Source: Mangrovibacterium lignilyticum (GTDB lineage Bacteria > Bacteroidota > Bacteroidia > Bacteroidales > Prolixibacteraceae). Taken from it: DNA of 64,000 nucleotides. A program made the translations under genes and the position numbers. Location of the stretch: positions 744,001 to 808,000 of the forward strand of contig NZ_WKLH01000003.1 of NCBI RefSeq assembly GCF_010882175.1, given 5' to 3'. A model generated the notes under the pieces. The model did no database searches. It saw only the letters and a program-made list of their open reading frames with translations, and was not told where the DNA came from. This document shows positions 8,522 through 16,687 of this stretch, piece by piece. Each line of letters starts with the position of its first letter. The stretch's first letter is position 1.

Positions 8522-9145
8522 ATGAAAAACAAATTCAGATTTCTTTTGAGCTTAGTGCTATTCGTTGCTTTGTTTTCCGGCTGTGGAAAAGATGATGATG
8601 AGAAGGACACGTCGAATCCGTCGAACTATTTTAAGGTTGACGGCAAGTATTATGAATTGAAAGTAGGCTACCTGCAAAACTGGGGCATGGATGAAGGTTT
8701 TTACGAAGGCTATAACACGGACTTGGTTCTCGTTTCCGACGGTTTTAGTCTCGGTGGAGAAAGCCTCGATTTATCGGGAGCAGGTGACGCGTTATATTTT
8801 GAAATGTATAGTTCCCAATCCGATCAGTTGGATGTGGGGGATTACGTCTACAGTAGTTCGGAGCCCTATCCCACCGGTTCTTTCGACTACGGTGAGTATT
8901 ATATCGGTTATGACATATCGACTGATGAGTATGATGATGCCGGGTTCTTTACGAATGGGACCGTGTCTGTGAGTAAGAGCGGAAGTACTTACGAAATCAC
9001 AGTCGTTTGTACGACGTCAACCGGGAAATCGGTAACCGGCTATTTTAAGGGATCTTTGACCGTTCTTGATTTAGACCTTTTTGGAATGAGTAAAGACGTG
9101 GCCGTTAAAACGAGCTTCATGAAAAATCGTCAACTTGTTCAGTAA
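8522..9145 (+). CDS. Surface-type lipoprotein of unknown function
   Basis: 207 residues. Signal peptide II with lipobox LFSGC (Cys about 21), followed by GKDDDEKD. An acidic K-D-D stretch right after the lipidated Cys is the lipoprotein export signal described in Capnocytophaga and other Bacteroidota, so the mature protein is probably on the outer face of the outer membrane (established rule, applied here by inference). The mature part (about 35-195) is rich in Gly, Ser, Tyr and Asp with beta-strand alternation (NYFKVDGKYYELKVGYLQNW, SGSTYEITVVCTT, SVTGYFKGSL) and looks like a beta-sandwich. No enzymatic motif. It follows the small ORF unit and ends at its own terminator. Confidence 0.8.
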   Translation: MKNKFRFLLSLVLFVALFSGCGKDDDEKDTSNPSNYFKVDGKYYELKVGYLQNWGMDEGFYEGYNTDLVLVSDGFSLGGESLDLSGAGDALYFEMYSSQSDQLDVGDYVYSSSEPYPTGSFDYGEYYIGYDISTDEYDDAGFFTNGTVSVSKSGSTYEITVVCTTSTGKSVTGYFKGSLTVLDLDLFGMSKDVAVKTSFMKNRQLVQ

Positions 9146-9171
9146 GACTTTAAAAGATTCTTATCTCAAGG

Positions 9172-9208
9172 AAAGGATGCCTGTTTAAAACCCAGGGCAT
9201 CCTTTTTT
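9172..9208 (+). terminator. Terminator after the 8522 lipoprotein gene
   Basis: AAAGGATGCC (9172-9181) pairs with GGCATCCTTT (9196-9205), ending in a run of Ts. It lies 27 bp after the stop codon. Confidence 0.85.
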
Positions 9209-9232
9209 GTTTTGTATCTAAATTGATTGCTC

Positions 9233-9613
9233 ATGAAATTCAGATGTGCCCGGCATACTTCCAGGTTAAACGTATTGGAAGAATTCTATACACAGGTGTT
9301 GGACCTTCAGGTTTTGGGACGTTTTGAAAACCATGCGGGCTACGATGGTGTGTTTTTGGGAAAAGAAGGAGCAGACTGGCACCTGGAATTTACGCAGTCG
9401 GCTGATTTGCCGGAGCACCAACCCGACGACGATGATCTGTTGGTTTTTTATCCCCAAACGCACGAAGCGTACGATGCTATTTTGGCGGCTATTCGCGAAG
9501 CCGGTGTGAGACTCGTTCTGCCTAAAAATCCCTATTGGCTTGAACATGGTATTTGTGTTCAGGATCCTGATGGCTACCAGTTAATCATTAGCCACCAGCG
9601 AGTGGAAGGATAA
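9233..9613 (+). CDS. VOC family protein (glyoxalase/bleomycin-resistance fold)
   Basis: 126 residues from the ATG at 9233 (the TTG at 9227 is two codons upstream and less likely). One or two beta-alpha-beta-beta-beta vicinal-oxygen-chelate modules are visible: KFRCARHTSRLNVLEEFYTQ at the start with His8, VLDLQVLGRFENHAGYDGVFLG, HLEFTQS, and the C-terminal GICVQDPDGYQLIIS where the family places its metal-binding Glu; here that position is Gln. That substitution leaves the metal site uncertain. Small stand-alone VOC proteins of this kind have no assigned substrate. It is convergent with the BlaR1-like gene. Confidence 0.82.
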   Translation: MKFRCARHTSRLNVLEEFYTQVLDLQVLGRFENHAGYDGVFLGKEGADWHLEFTQSADLPEHQPDDDDLLVFYPQTHEAYDAILAAIREAGVRLVLPKNPYWLEHGICVQDPDGYQLIISHQRVEG

Positions 9614-9616
9614 AGG

Positions 9617-9678
9617 TTGTCCCGAAAGCTTTTAGGGGAAGTTCAACATGACATCCTCTTGTTTTGCTTTCGGAACAA
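9617..9678. terminator. Long-loop inverted repeat between convergent genes
   Basis: TTGTCCCGAAAGC (9617-9629) and GCTTTCGGAACAA (9666-9678) are complementary at 12 of 13 positions around a 36-nt loop. The position between the VOC gene and the 3' end of the BlaR1-like gene suggests a shared transcription end, although there is no strong T-tract. Confidence 0.45.
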
Positions 9679-9686
9679 GCTTCTCT

Positions 9687-11291
9687 TTAAAATTCAATCC
9701 GTACAGCGTAGTCGACCGGAACAGCTTTTCCACGTTGCTTACCGGGAGTCCAGTCTTCCATGCCGTTGACGATCAATAATGCTGCGTCGTCAGTTAATTC
9801 CGACCCACTGCTCTTAAGAATTTTTACATTAGTTACTTTGCCGTTTGCCGGAACAGTAAAACCAACTGTCGCCTCGCCGTTGAGGTTTTTTCCTTCGAAG
9901 AAATTTTGGTTTTTCATTTCCTTTTTCTTCTCGGCGATGTACTTTGCCAATGCGTAGTGCCCGTCGGGATAATGAGGCATATCTTCAACAATAATAAATA
10001 CCGGTTCTCCGTCCTTCGTATTCATTTCATCAGGGACCGGTGGTGGTGGAGGTGGTGGAACATCTCCTTCGTGATATTCGGTGGAGATAGCAGTGACCGT
10101 TCTCTCCATGACAAACTTCAGATTGAAAGATTTCTCTTTTTCGTCAATGGTCATTTCGTTTTCTTCGGTCTTGTAACCAACAAACGAGGCTACAAGGGCA
10201 AACTCAGTATTCGAAGGTACCTTTAGTGTAAACTTCCCTTCCATGTCGGCAACTGTTCCCAAGGATGTCCCTTTCATAACGATTGACGTGCCTGGAAGAG
10301 GTTCACCCTTTTCGTCGAGCACGATGCCTGTGATAACAGTCTCTTTTTCTGAGGTCATTGCTGTTGAAATGTCGGGCGTGGATTGCACTTGCGGACTTTC
10401 GGTAGTTTGATACTTCGGCTGTGCAAAGGCAAACAGTAGTCCGGCAACAATTGGTAGGATTAAAGCGAAACGCAAAAGCTGTTTGCGCGATGTTTTTTGT
10501 TTTTTCATCATGTTTAAACGGGTTGGGCCAAGGGCAAAGTTCAGGTTGTTCGACAAGCCGAGCACCTGCATGCCCATCAGCTGATTAACTAATAAAAGCT
10601 GATACCTGGCTGGTGATTGGCCCCGGGATAGTACACCTTGATCGGCCAGGTATTCGTGGTTCTGTTTAATGGCCTGTTCCAGTAGCCAGCTGATGGGGTT
10701 AAACCAAAAGACCAGCGTAAACAGTTCTATAACGAGCAAGTCGATCCAGTGCCGCTCACGAATGTGCACTTCTTCGTGAGTCAGGATGACATCCAAATCT
10801 TCCTGCTGGTGATATTCAGGATGAATGAAAATATGGTTGAAAAAGGAGAAGGGCACCGGAAAGTGCCGGTTCTCAACAATCGGGTAACTACCGGTTCTTC
10901 CTTTTTTATTGGTTAAGATGAGTCGGATGGGTTTGATGCTTTGGATCAGAAGGCGCAAAGCCAGTAAAAACAAGCCGGTGCAGTATATCGCAAGCAGAAT
11001 TGAGGACCAGTTGAAAGCCGTTTCTGTTGGCAGTAGCTGATCTTTCGCAATTGGAGTGGTCTGTCTGAAAAGCTCGCTCCAATCTTCTGTTTGCAGGGGA
11101 GTGGCCCCCTCAACCAATACCGAATACCGGTACGGGAATAAGGCGAAGACTAGCGGGAGTAAAACAGCAGCCAGCAAATACACCCGGTTTAGGCGGAAGA
11201 AGGTTGTTTTACGTAGCAGCAGCGCATAGAACGCATAGAACAGGGCGCTACCGATGCAAACGCGTAACAAAAAAGGGATGATTGTTTCCAT
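9687..11291 (-). CDS. M56 (BlaR1-like) membrane metallopeptidase with CarboxypepD_reg and TonB-C domains
   Basis: 534 residues. N-terminal M56 membrane part (1-285) with hydrophobic segments near 5-25, 37-55, 95-118 and 272-290 and the zinc motif HEEVH (172-176) in ILTHEEVHIRERHW, followed by FWFNPISWLLEQAIKQNHEYLAD. Then a CarboxypepD_reg-like domain (about 318-395, TGIVLDEKGEPLPGTSIVMK), a proline run with six or more Pro at about 415, and a TonB C-terminal-like domain (GEATVGFTVPANGKVTNVKI...). In BlaR1 systems the protease is a sensor whose activation leads to cleavage of the BlaI repressor; in Bacteroidota such fused proteins occur widely without beta-lactamase, and the inducer is unknown. 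It follows the repressor gene by 2 bp, so the two form one operon. Confidence 0.88.
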   Translation of the reverse strand: METIIPFLLRVCIGSALFYAFYALLLRKTTFFRLNRVYLLAAVLLPLVFALFPYRYSVLVEGATPLQTEDWSELFRQTTPIAKDQLLPTETAFNWSSILLAIYCTGLFLLALRLLIQSIKPIRLILTNKKGRTGSYPIVENRHFPVPFSFFNHIFIHPEYHQQEDLDVILTHEEVHIRERHWIDLLVIELFTLVFWFNPISWLLEQAIKQNHEYLADQGVLSRGQSPARYQLLLVNQLMGMQVLGLSNNLNFALGPTRLNMMKKQKTSRKQLLRFALILPIVAGLLFAFAQPKYQTTESPQVQSTPDISTAMTSEKETVITGIVLDEKGEPLPGTSIVMKGTSLGTVADMEGKFTLKVPSNTEFALVASFVGYKTEENEMTIDEKEKSFNLKFVMERTVTAISTEYHEGDVPPPPPPPVPDEMNTKDGEPVFIIVEDMPHYPDGHYALAKYIAEKKKEMKNQNFFEGKNLNGEATVGFTVPANGKVTNVKILKSSGSELTDDAALLIVNGMEDWTPGKQRGKAVPVDYAVRIEF

Positions 11292-11293
11292 GG

Positions 11294-11683
11294 TTAACCC
11301 TCCTTTTGATTGTCGTTATTCAGTTCCTGTTCGGCTTCTTTTAAAATGGCTTCGAGGTCGGCAATGTCCAGCTGGTTTTCCCGGGCAAAGAAAGTAGCCA
11401 TCTTCGGGAACGAGCCGTTGAAATAGTTCTTCAGCAAAGAGCTGAACTGGAATTTCGTGTAGTCGGCTTTACTAACGGCGGGAAAGAAGAGATTCGTGTT
11501 GCCAATCTTTTTCCGGCTCACAAAGCCTTTTTTCTCCAGTACGGTGAGAACCGTTGCAACGGTTGTATAGGCCGGTTTGGGATCGTCAAACTGATCAACA
11601 ACGTCTTTAACGATCGTTTCTTTCAGTTTCCACACGTATTGCATCACTTGCTCTTCTGCTTTGGTCAATTGAATCAGTTCCAT
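11294..11683 (-). CDS. BlaI/MecI/CopY family repressor
   Basis: 129 residues, the usual length of the family. The winged helix is at about 1-75: ELTKAEEQVMQYVWKLKET, then TVATVLTVLEKKGFVSRKK, the recognition helix and wing. The C-terminal part (80-129) is the dimerisation region with a potential cleavage site for the partner protease. It is the first gene of the operon with the M56 protease (2 bp apart). Three TACTA-N6-TAGTA type sites lie directly upstream, one on the promoter, so it should repress its own operon. Confidence 0.9.
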   Translation of the reverse strand: MELIQLTKAEEQVMQYVWKLKETIVKDVVDQFDDPKPAYTTVATVLTVLEKKGFVSRKKIGNTNLFFPAVSKADYTKFQFSSLLKNYFNGSFPKMATFFARENQLDIADLEAILKEAEQELNNDNQKEG

Positions 11684-11701
11684 CCGTCTAAATTTAAATT
11701 C

Positions 11702-11717
11702 TACTACAAATATAGTA
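11702..11717. promoter_or_regulatory. BlaI-type operator 1, overlapping the -7 box
   Basis: TACTACAAATATAGTA: TACTA-N6-TAGTA dyad, resembling known BlaI/MecI boxes (TACA/TGTA-type palindromes). It covers CAAATATA (11707-11714), which on the minus strand reads TATATTTG, a perfect TAnnTTTG -7 box, 19 bp before the blaI start codon. Binding would block the promoter. Confidence 0.75.
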
Positions 11718-11734
11718 GATGTATTTCGAATTCA

Positions 11735-11750
11735 TACTATGTTCTTAGAA
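11735..11750. promoter_or_regulatory. BlaI-type operator 2 (imperfect)
   Basis: TACTATGTTCTTAGAA keeps the TACTA-N6-TAG(A)A layout with one mismatch in the right half. It begins 33 bp from operator 1 and 20 bp from operator 3. Confidence 0.5.
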
Positions 11751-11754
11751 TAAT

Positions 11755-11770
11755 TACTATAAAAATAGTA
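11755..11770. promoter_or_regulatory. BlaI-type operator 3
   Basis: TACTATAAAAATAGTA is a perfect TACTA-N6-TAGTA dyad, identical in the arms to operator 1, centred 53 bp upstream of it. Confidence 0.7.
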
Positions 11771-11930
11771 GAATAGGTATGAAATCGTTAGAAATCAGTG
11801 TTCTTTTACGGTCGGGAGTGTTTGTTTTCTTGTAGAATACATTATGTTAGCTTTTTGAAACGATTTTTTTGCGTGAAAGCCTGTTCTTATTTCCACGCAG
11901 GGCCTTCGTGGCTTCAGGGCATCCGGGAAA

Positions 11931-11954
11931 CAGGCAACAAGATCTGGTTGCCTG
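11931..11954 (-). terminator. mfd terminator hairpin
   Basis: CAGGCAAC (11931-11938) and GTTGCCTG (11947-11954) are perfect arms abutting the mfd stop codon. Read on the minus strand the stem is followed by TTTCCC, so the T-run is short. Confidence 0.6.
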
Positions 11955-14900
11955 CTAGATTTCGTTCAGAATCTTCTTGGCTTTCACAACAGAACTAACT
12001 TCTTCGAACCGCAGGCTCAATTTATCCATCTTTTCTTTCATCCGGCATTTCCCCGGATTGCTTTGTACAAAAGCCAGTACTTTTGTAAAGGCCTCGGATT
12101 GATAATAGGGCGATTGTTGGTCGGCAACGAAATAGCAAATCATCTTTTTGTTCTTCAAAATAATTCGTTCAATACCGAGTTCAATGGCGACCCAACGCAG
12201 GCGGACAACCTCGAGGAGTTCAAGACTGGGTTGAGGGAGTTTCCCAAAACGGTCGGCTAAACTTGCTTCAAATTGCTGCAGGTTTTCTTCATCTTCCATG
12301 CTGTCGAGTTGCCGGTAGAGCAGCATGCGTTCCGACACACTTTGAATGTACGAATCGGGAAACAGCAATTGCATGTCGGTGTCGATTTGGCAATCGTTGG
12401 TGAATTTATTTTGCAGGAAGGCTTTTCCGGCAGCTGCCGTTTGTTCTTCCTCAAACAGGTCTTTGTATTCGGTTTGCTTCAATTCCTGAATCGCTTCGTT
12501 CAGAATGCGGTGATAGGTTTCATAACCAATATCAGCGATGAAGCCGCTTTGCTCGGCTCCCAGCAAATCTCCGGCTCCGCGAATATCCAGGTCGCGCATG
12601 GCAATGTTGAACCCACTGCCGAGTTCGGAGAACTCTTCAATGGCCTGCAATCTTTTGCGCGCTTCAGTACTTACCAGAGAAAGGGGTGGTGTGAGCAGGT
12701 AACAGAAAGCTTTTTTGTTCGATCGTCCAACGCGACCGCGCAACTGGTGCAAATCGCTCAATCCAAAGTTTTCGGCATGGTTAATAATGATGGTGTTGGC
12801 ATTTGGAATGTCCAGCCCGGATTCGATAATGGTGGTCGCAATCAGCACATCCTGCTCACCATTGATAAAGTCGAGCATGATTTTTTCGAGTTTCGGCCCT
12901 TCCATTTGTCCGTGTCCAACGACTGTTTTTGCACCGGGAACAATGCGTCGAATAGTCGCTTCGACCTCATAAATATTTTGCACGCGGTTGTGGATGAAGA
13001 AAACCTGGCCGTTTCGGGCCAACTCGTAATTGATGGCATCGCGAATCAGATCTTCATTGAAACCGTGTAGTTCTGTAATAATGGGGTAGCGGTTGGGTGG
13101 AGGCGTTTGAATAATCGACAGGTCGCGTGCACCCATCAACGAGAACTGTAAGGTTCGCGGAATTGGAGTCGCTGTCAGGGTCAGGGTATCAACATTCACC
13201 TTTAACTGCTTCAGCTTTTCTTTGACTGTCACTCCAAATTTCTGTTCCTCATCGACAATTAGAAGCCCAAGATCGTTGAACTTCACATCTTTGCCGATCA
13301 GTCGGTGGGTACCAATTAAAATATCGACATTCCCCGCTTCAACTTCTTTTAAAATCTTTCTGACATCACCGGTTGGCCGCAGTCGGCTGATGTATTCCAC
13401 CTTAACGGGGAAATCTTTCAACCGGTCGGAAAAGGTTTTGAAGTGCTGTAAAGCCAAAATGGTTGTCGGAACCAAAACGGCGACCTGTTTGCTGTCGGTA
13501 GCTGCTTTAAAGGCTGCGCGAACAGCAATTTCAGTTTTACCAAAACCAACGTCGCCGCAAACCAGGCGGTCCATCGGAATGTGGCGTTCCATATCTTCTT
13601 TGACAGCCTGTGTTGTTTTCAACTGGTCGGGGGTATCCTCAAAAATGAAGGAAGCTTCTAGCTCATCCTGTAAATAGGAATCAGGGGCAAAGGCAAAACC
13701 TTTTTCCTGCCGGCGCTTGGCATAGAGCTTAATCAGATCCCGGGCAATATCTTTAACCTTGTTTTTGGTGCGCTCTTTCAGTTTTTGCCAGGCACCGCCA
13801 CCCAGTTTGTTGACTTTCGGTTCGAGCCCTTCTTTGCCTTTGTATTTCGAAATGCGGTGCAGCGAATGAATGCTGACCAGCAACATGCCGTTATCGCGGT
13901 ACACCAGTCGGATGGCTTCCTGCATTTTGCCGTTCACCTCGGTTTTAACCAGTCCCGCAAACTTCCCGATTCCATGGTCGATATGGACCACGTAGTCGCC
14001 GGGGTGCAGTTTATTCAGTTCTTTAATGGTGATACTTTCGCGCTGATCTTTCCGGGTCTTAATTTTGAAACGGTGGTAACGTTCAAAAATCTGGTGGTCG
14101 GTGTAGCAACAGATCTGTGCGTCGTGATCAACAAAGCCTTCATGCAAGGTGAAATTCAGATCGGTAAACTTCACGTTCAGTCCCTGATCGTCGAAAATGG
14201 CATGCAAGCGCTCAATCTGCTTTTCGCTGGTCGACAGCAGGTAGTTTTGGTAACCATTGGCCAGGTTCTGCTGCATATTTTCAGCCAGCAACTGGAAATT
14301 TTTGTTGAAGATTGGTTGAGGCGAACTGTTAAATTCGAACACGGCATCGGCGTCGAAATTGGTCCGGCTTCCGGTAGCGATCAGCTTAAACTGAAGCGCT
14401 TTTTCGCGAAACTCCGCGCCGGTTATGATTCTTCCCTGAATATCCTCGGGAACATTTTCGGCTTGAAGTGCCTGCGAGTGGCTGTTTTCGATTAACTCAC
14501 TGATCAGTTCCAGGTCGTTAAAAAAGAGGATGCTGTTTTCAGGAACGAAACTCAGAAAATTGTCTCGCAGCTCGTTGTCGAGTCCACTTTGAATGTTGGG
14601 AATGATGACAATTTTCGACAGTTGCTTCTTCGAATTCTGACTTTCAATATCGAAACTCCGAATCGAATCCACATCGTCGCCAAAGAAATCGAGGCGATAA
14701 GGGTCTTCATTCGAAAACGAATAAATATCGACCAGGCTCCCCCGAATGGAATACTGACCGGGTTCAAAGACAAAGTCAACCCGTTCGAAACCATATTCAA
14801 ACAACACATCATTCAAAAACTCGATTGACAGCTTGTCGCCTTTGTTGACCGCAAAGCTGTTTGACGCAAGTGCTTCGCCGGTAATGACTTTTTCAACCAG

Positions 14901-15299
14901 CGCTTCAGGATAAGTTACCAGGTTAACCGGGTTGCCTTCGCGAATCTGGTTCAGTACTTCAGTACGTAAAATGATATTCTCCTGCTCCAGGTGTTCGTGC
15001 TGAATAGCGCGTTTGTAGGAGCTGGGGAAGAAAAGTACATTCTCGCCGGTTTGCAGGTTGTTCAGATCATCAAAGAAGTAGGCAGCCTCTTCCCGGTCGT
15101 TTAAAATATAAATCGCGACCTGTTGCTGATTCTCTGCCAGAACAGAAGCAAAAATGGTTTTCAGGGAACCCACCAGTCCATGCAGATGAACTTTGGCTTG
15201 GGGGGCTTGAATGCTTTCCAGTACACTTTTGAAAGCCTGGTGATCCTGATAAATTTTCCGAAATTCAATTAAGTCCAAAGTACAATAATTTGCCGCCAA
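11955..15299 (-). CDS. mfd: Transcription-repair coupling factor Mfd
   Basis: 1114 residues, normal for Mfd. Domain order: UvrB-like D1-D2 (about 1-300), RNA polymerase interaction domain with HPGDYVVHIDHGIGKFAGL (about 430), SF2 translocase with Walker A MDRLVCGDVGFGKTE (about 590-604), DEEQ box LLIVDEEQKFG, LTATPIPRTL motif III, TTIIESGLDIPN and QLRGRVGRS motif VI, then the C-terminal TRCF domain. It removes RNA polymerase stalled at lesions and recruits UvrA. No ATG exists near the N-terminus: a TAA lies four codons upstream of the TTG at 15297-15299, and the other candidate is a TTG at 15276-15278, directly before DLIEFRKIYQDHQ. Weak-start use seems unavoidable. Confidence 0.95.
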   Translation of the reverse strand: MAANYCTLDLIEFRKIYQDHQAFKSVLESIQAPQAKVHLHGLVGSLKTIFASVLAENQQQVAIYILNDREEAAYFFDDLNNLQTGENVLFFPSSYKRAIQHEHLEQENIILRTEVLNQIREGNPVNLVTYPEALVEKVITGEALASNSFAVNKGDKLSIEFLNDVLFEYGFERVDFVFEPGQYSIRGSLVDIYSFSNEDPYRLDFFGDDVDSIRSFDIESQNSKKQLSKIVIIPNIQSGLDNELRDNFLSFVPENSILFFNDLELISELIENSHSQALQAENVPEDIQGRIITGAEFREKALQFKLIATGSRTNFDADAVFEFNSSPQPIFNKNFQLLAENMQQNLANGYQNYLLSTSEKQIERLHAIFDDQGLNVKFTDLNFTLHEGFVDHDAQICCYTDHQIFERYHRFKIKTRKDQRESITIKELNKLHPGDYVVHIDHGIGKFAGLVKTEVNGKMQEAIRLVYRDNGMLLVSIHSLHRISKYKGKEGLEPKVNKLGGGAWQKLKERTKNKVKDIARDLIKLYAKRRQEKGFAFAPDSYLQDELEASFIFEDTPDQLKTTQAVKEDMERHIPMDRLVCGDVGFGKTEIAVRAAFKAATDSKQVAVLVPTTILALQHFKTFSDRLKDFPVKVEYISRLRPTGDVRKILKEVEAGNVDILIGTHRLIGKDVKFNDLGLLIVDEEQKFGVTVKEKLKQLKVNVDTLTLTATPIPRTLQFSLMGARDLSIIQTPPPNRYPIITELHGFNEDLIRDAINYELARNGQVFFIHNRVQNIYEVEATIRRIVPGAKTVVGHGQMEGPKLEKIMLDFINGEQDVLIATTIIESGLDIPNANTIIINHAENFGLSDLHQLRGRVGRSNKKAFCYLLTPPLSLVSTEARKRLQAIEEFSELGSGFNIAMRDLDIRGAGDLLGAEQSGFIADIGYETYHRILNEAIQELKQTEYKDLFEEEQTAAAGKAFLQNKFTNDCQIDTDMQLLFPDSYIQSVSERMLLYRQLDSMEDEENLQQFEASLADRFGKLPQPSLELLEVVRLRWVAIELGIERIILKNKKMICYFVADQQSPYYQSEAFTKVLAFVQSNPGKCRMKEKMDKLSLRFEEVSSVVKAKKILNEI

Positions 15300-15304
15300 A
15301 GATA
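15297..15304 (-). promoter_or_regulatory. -7 box overlapping the annotated mfd start
   Basis: Plus-strand CAAAGATA reads TATCTTTG on the minus strand, a perfect TAnnTTTG. It overlaps the TTG at 15299; transcription from it would begin near 15290 and favour the TTG at 15278 as the mfd start. No clear -33 box. Confidence 0.4.
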
Positions 15305-15366
15305 CAAATTAGTTCGGTTGAACTGGTGTAATCCTTTCGCTTTGGTGGCGGAGTTAATATTCGAAT

Positions 15367-15381
15367 CTGACAGGCTGTCAG
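15367..15381. promoter_or_regulatory. Short palindrome between mfd and the thioredoxin-like gene
   Basis: CTGACAGGCTGTCAG: six-base arms around GGC, in the divergent promoter region. It may be a regulator site; nothing else supports it. Confidence 0.3.
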
Positions 15382-15442
15382 CGAAAAGAATGGCATAATA
15401 ATTGAAGTATGCAGATATCTAAATATTTAATTCGAAACAATC

Positions 15443-15787
15443 ATGCTACACACAAACTTAAAACACGTCTTGTCCAAAGAGGAACATCAAAAGTTGATCT
15501 CTGAAAATGAAAATGTGATGATCTGTTGTGGCCGGATGGGACCCATGTGCATCCCGGTATATGCAGCGATGACTGAGTTGGAAAACGAATACGATCAGGT
15601 AACTTTTGCGGATATGGAATTTGACATTCCGGATGCGGCAGTCATTCGTAATGCGCAGGAATGCCGTGGTTTTATGGGTTTGCCTTTTGTTGTGTATTAT
15701 AAGAATGGGAAGTTGGTGCATGCCACCAGCAGTATCCAGCAAAAAGGGCAGGTTGAAAAAATATTGAAAGAAAAGCTTTTAAAATAA
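15443..15787 (+). CDS. Thioredoxin-family protein with atypical active site
   Basis: 114 residues with the thioredoxin fold order: helix (SKEEHQKLISEN), strand NVMICCGRMGPMCIPVYAAM at about 24-43, strand VTFADMEFD, and the cis-Pro region FMGLPFVVYYKNGKLV at about 77-92. In place of W-C-G-P-C the active site reads C-C-G-R-M-G-P-M-C, so the two redox cysteines would be separated by more residues than usual, or only the last Cys occupies the normal helix position. Similar short Cys-rich thioredoxin-like proteins occur in anaerobes. The substrate is unknown. It is transcribed alone and followed by a terminator. Confidence 0.75.
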   Translation: MLHTNLKHVLSKEEHQKLISENENVMICCGRMGPMCIPVYAAMTELENEYDQVTFADMEFDIPDAAVIRNAQECRGFMGLPFVVYYKNGKLVHATSSIQQKGQVEKILKEKLLK

Positions 15788-15858
15788 ATCTTGAATTGAC
15801 AGAAGCTTGCTGTAAATAACAACAGTAGTTATCTGGGTTTAATTGTTTTGTAGTAGTG

Positions 15859-15886
15859 AAAGGTTGCTCTCCGGGGCAGCCTTTTT
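15859..15886 (+). terminator. Terminator of the thioredoxin-like gene
   Basis: AAAGGTTGC (15859-15867) pairs with GCAGCCTTT (15876-15884) with one G-T pair, followed by Ts. It lies about 70 bp after the stop codon. Confidence 0.65.
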
Positions 15887-15919
15887 GCATGATTTCCCCC
15901 CAACGCTATTCCCTTTCGG

Positions 15920-16495
15920 TTATAATCGTTGGTTCCTCAATACCCAATAAAGTCCCTTTTGATTCGATTTCATTTCAGAGAGAAATAGCTGAACCAGGAT
16001 GTTCTCCAGAGATGATAGGATTCCCCACCACAACGTGAAATAGTAAAAGGCCGGGAAAAAGCCGATTGTAAACAGCACAAGAAAGAACCCGCCTTGAATA
16101 TAGCCACCTATTTTCCAGGAATAAAGGTGCAAACTTGACACCCGTTTGAATTTTATCAGAGACAAAATATCTGTCGAGAAAAACAGGACAATTAAAACGA
16201 TGAAGCTGGTCATATAAGGATTAAATTCCTGCATCTTGAAGACAAATATGCCGGTGACCGCAAGAATATAGGTTCCTACATCTGCGATTGAATCGAGTCG
16301 GGCTCCGATTTCGGTCTTTTGGTTGAACGTGCGGGCGATGAAACCGTCGAGCGCATCGGTTACAAGGTTGATCACGAGAAACACGACAAAGAGGCGTTCG
16401 TCGTGGTGTAAGGCCAGGTATAATACAAAAGGAAACGAAGCCAACCGGTAAAACGACAGGACATTCGGTACGGTCAGCAGTTTTTTGTCGATCAT
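15920..16495 (-). CDS. CDP-alcohol phosphatidyltransferase family protein
   Basis: 191 residues with about five or six membrane helices. The family signature D-x2-D-G-x2-A-R-x8-G-x3-D-x3-D is intact at about 47-70: DALDGFIARTFNQKTEIGARLDSIADV, written here in pieces as DALDGFIAR, then GARLDSIAD. It transfers a phosphatidyl group from a CDP-linked lipid to an alcohol such as glycerol phosphate, inositol or serine; the acceptor is not decided by sequence. The starting MIDKKLLTVPNVLSFYRL is typical of PgsA-like members. Single-gene unit, convergent with the thioredoxin-like gene. Confidence 0.87.
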   Translation of the reverse strand: MIDKKLLTVPNVLSFYRLASFPFVLYLALHHDERLFVVFLVINLVTDALDGFIARTFNQKTEIGARLDSIADVGTYILAVTGIFVFKMQEFNPYMTSFIVLIVLFFSTDILSLIKFKRVSSLHLYSWKIGGYIQGGFFLVLFTIGFFPAFYYFTLWWGILSSLENILVQLFLSEMKSNQKGLYWVLRNQRL

Positions 16496-16582
16496 AGGGG
16501 GAGATTTAGTTAATAAACCGGTAACGAGAAAACCCGCTCAAAAGTTACCTCCGGAAAGTGTACTGCAGCCATAAAAAAGAGA

Positions 16583-16632
16583 CAGCTCCTTAAACGAGGA
16601 GCCCGATCACCGGAATGAGGCCATTGGCCACT
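16583..16632. other. Two small hairpins upstream of the TonB receptor terminator
   Basis: CTCCTTAAACGAGGAG (near 16586-16601) forms a 6-bp stem. ACCGGA near 16610 pairs with TCCGGT near 16632, enclosing GGCC-ATT-GGCC. With the next entry they make three hairpins in under 100 bp between two same-strand genes. Confidence 0.4.
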
Positions 16633-16642
16633 CCGGTTTTAA

Positions 16643-16681
16643 GCTCAGGAAAGAGTCGGTTTTAGCGGCTCTTTCCTGAGC
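16643..16681 (-). terminator. Terminator hairpin of the TonB receptor gene
   Basis: Perfect 13-base arms GCTCAGGAAAGAG (16643-16655) and CTCTTTCCTGAGC (16669-16681), six bases after the receptor stop codon on the minus strand. Confidence 0.7.
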
Positions 16682-16687
16682 CTGCTT

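Noticed and set aside
12273-14495. Plus-strand frames of up to 265 codons
   Set aside because: Shadows of mfd, whose motifs are intact on the minus strand throughout.
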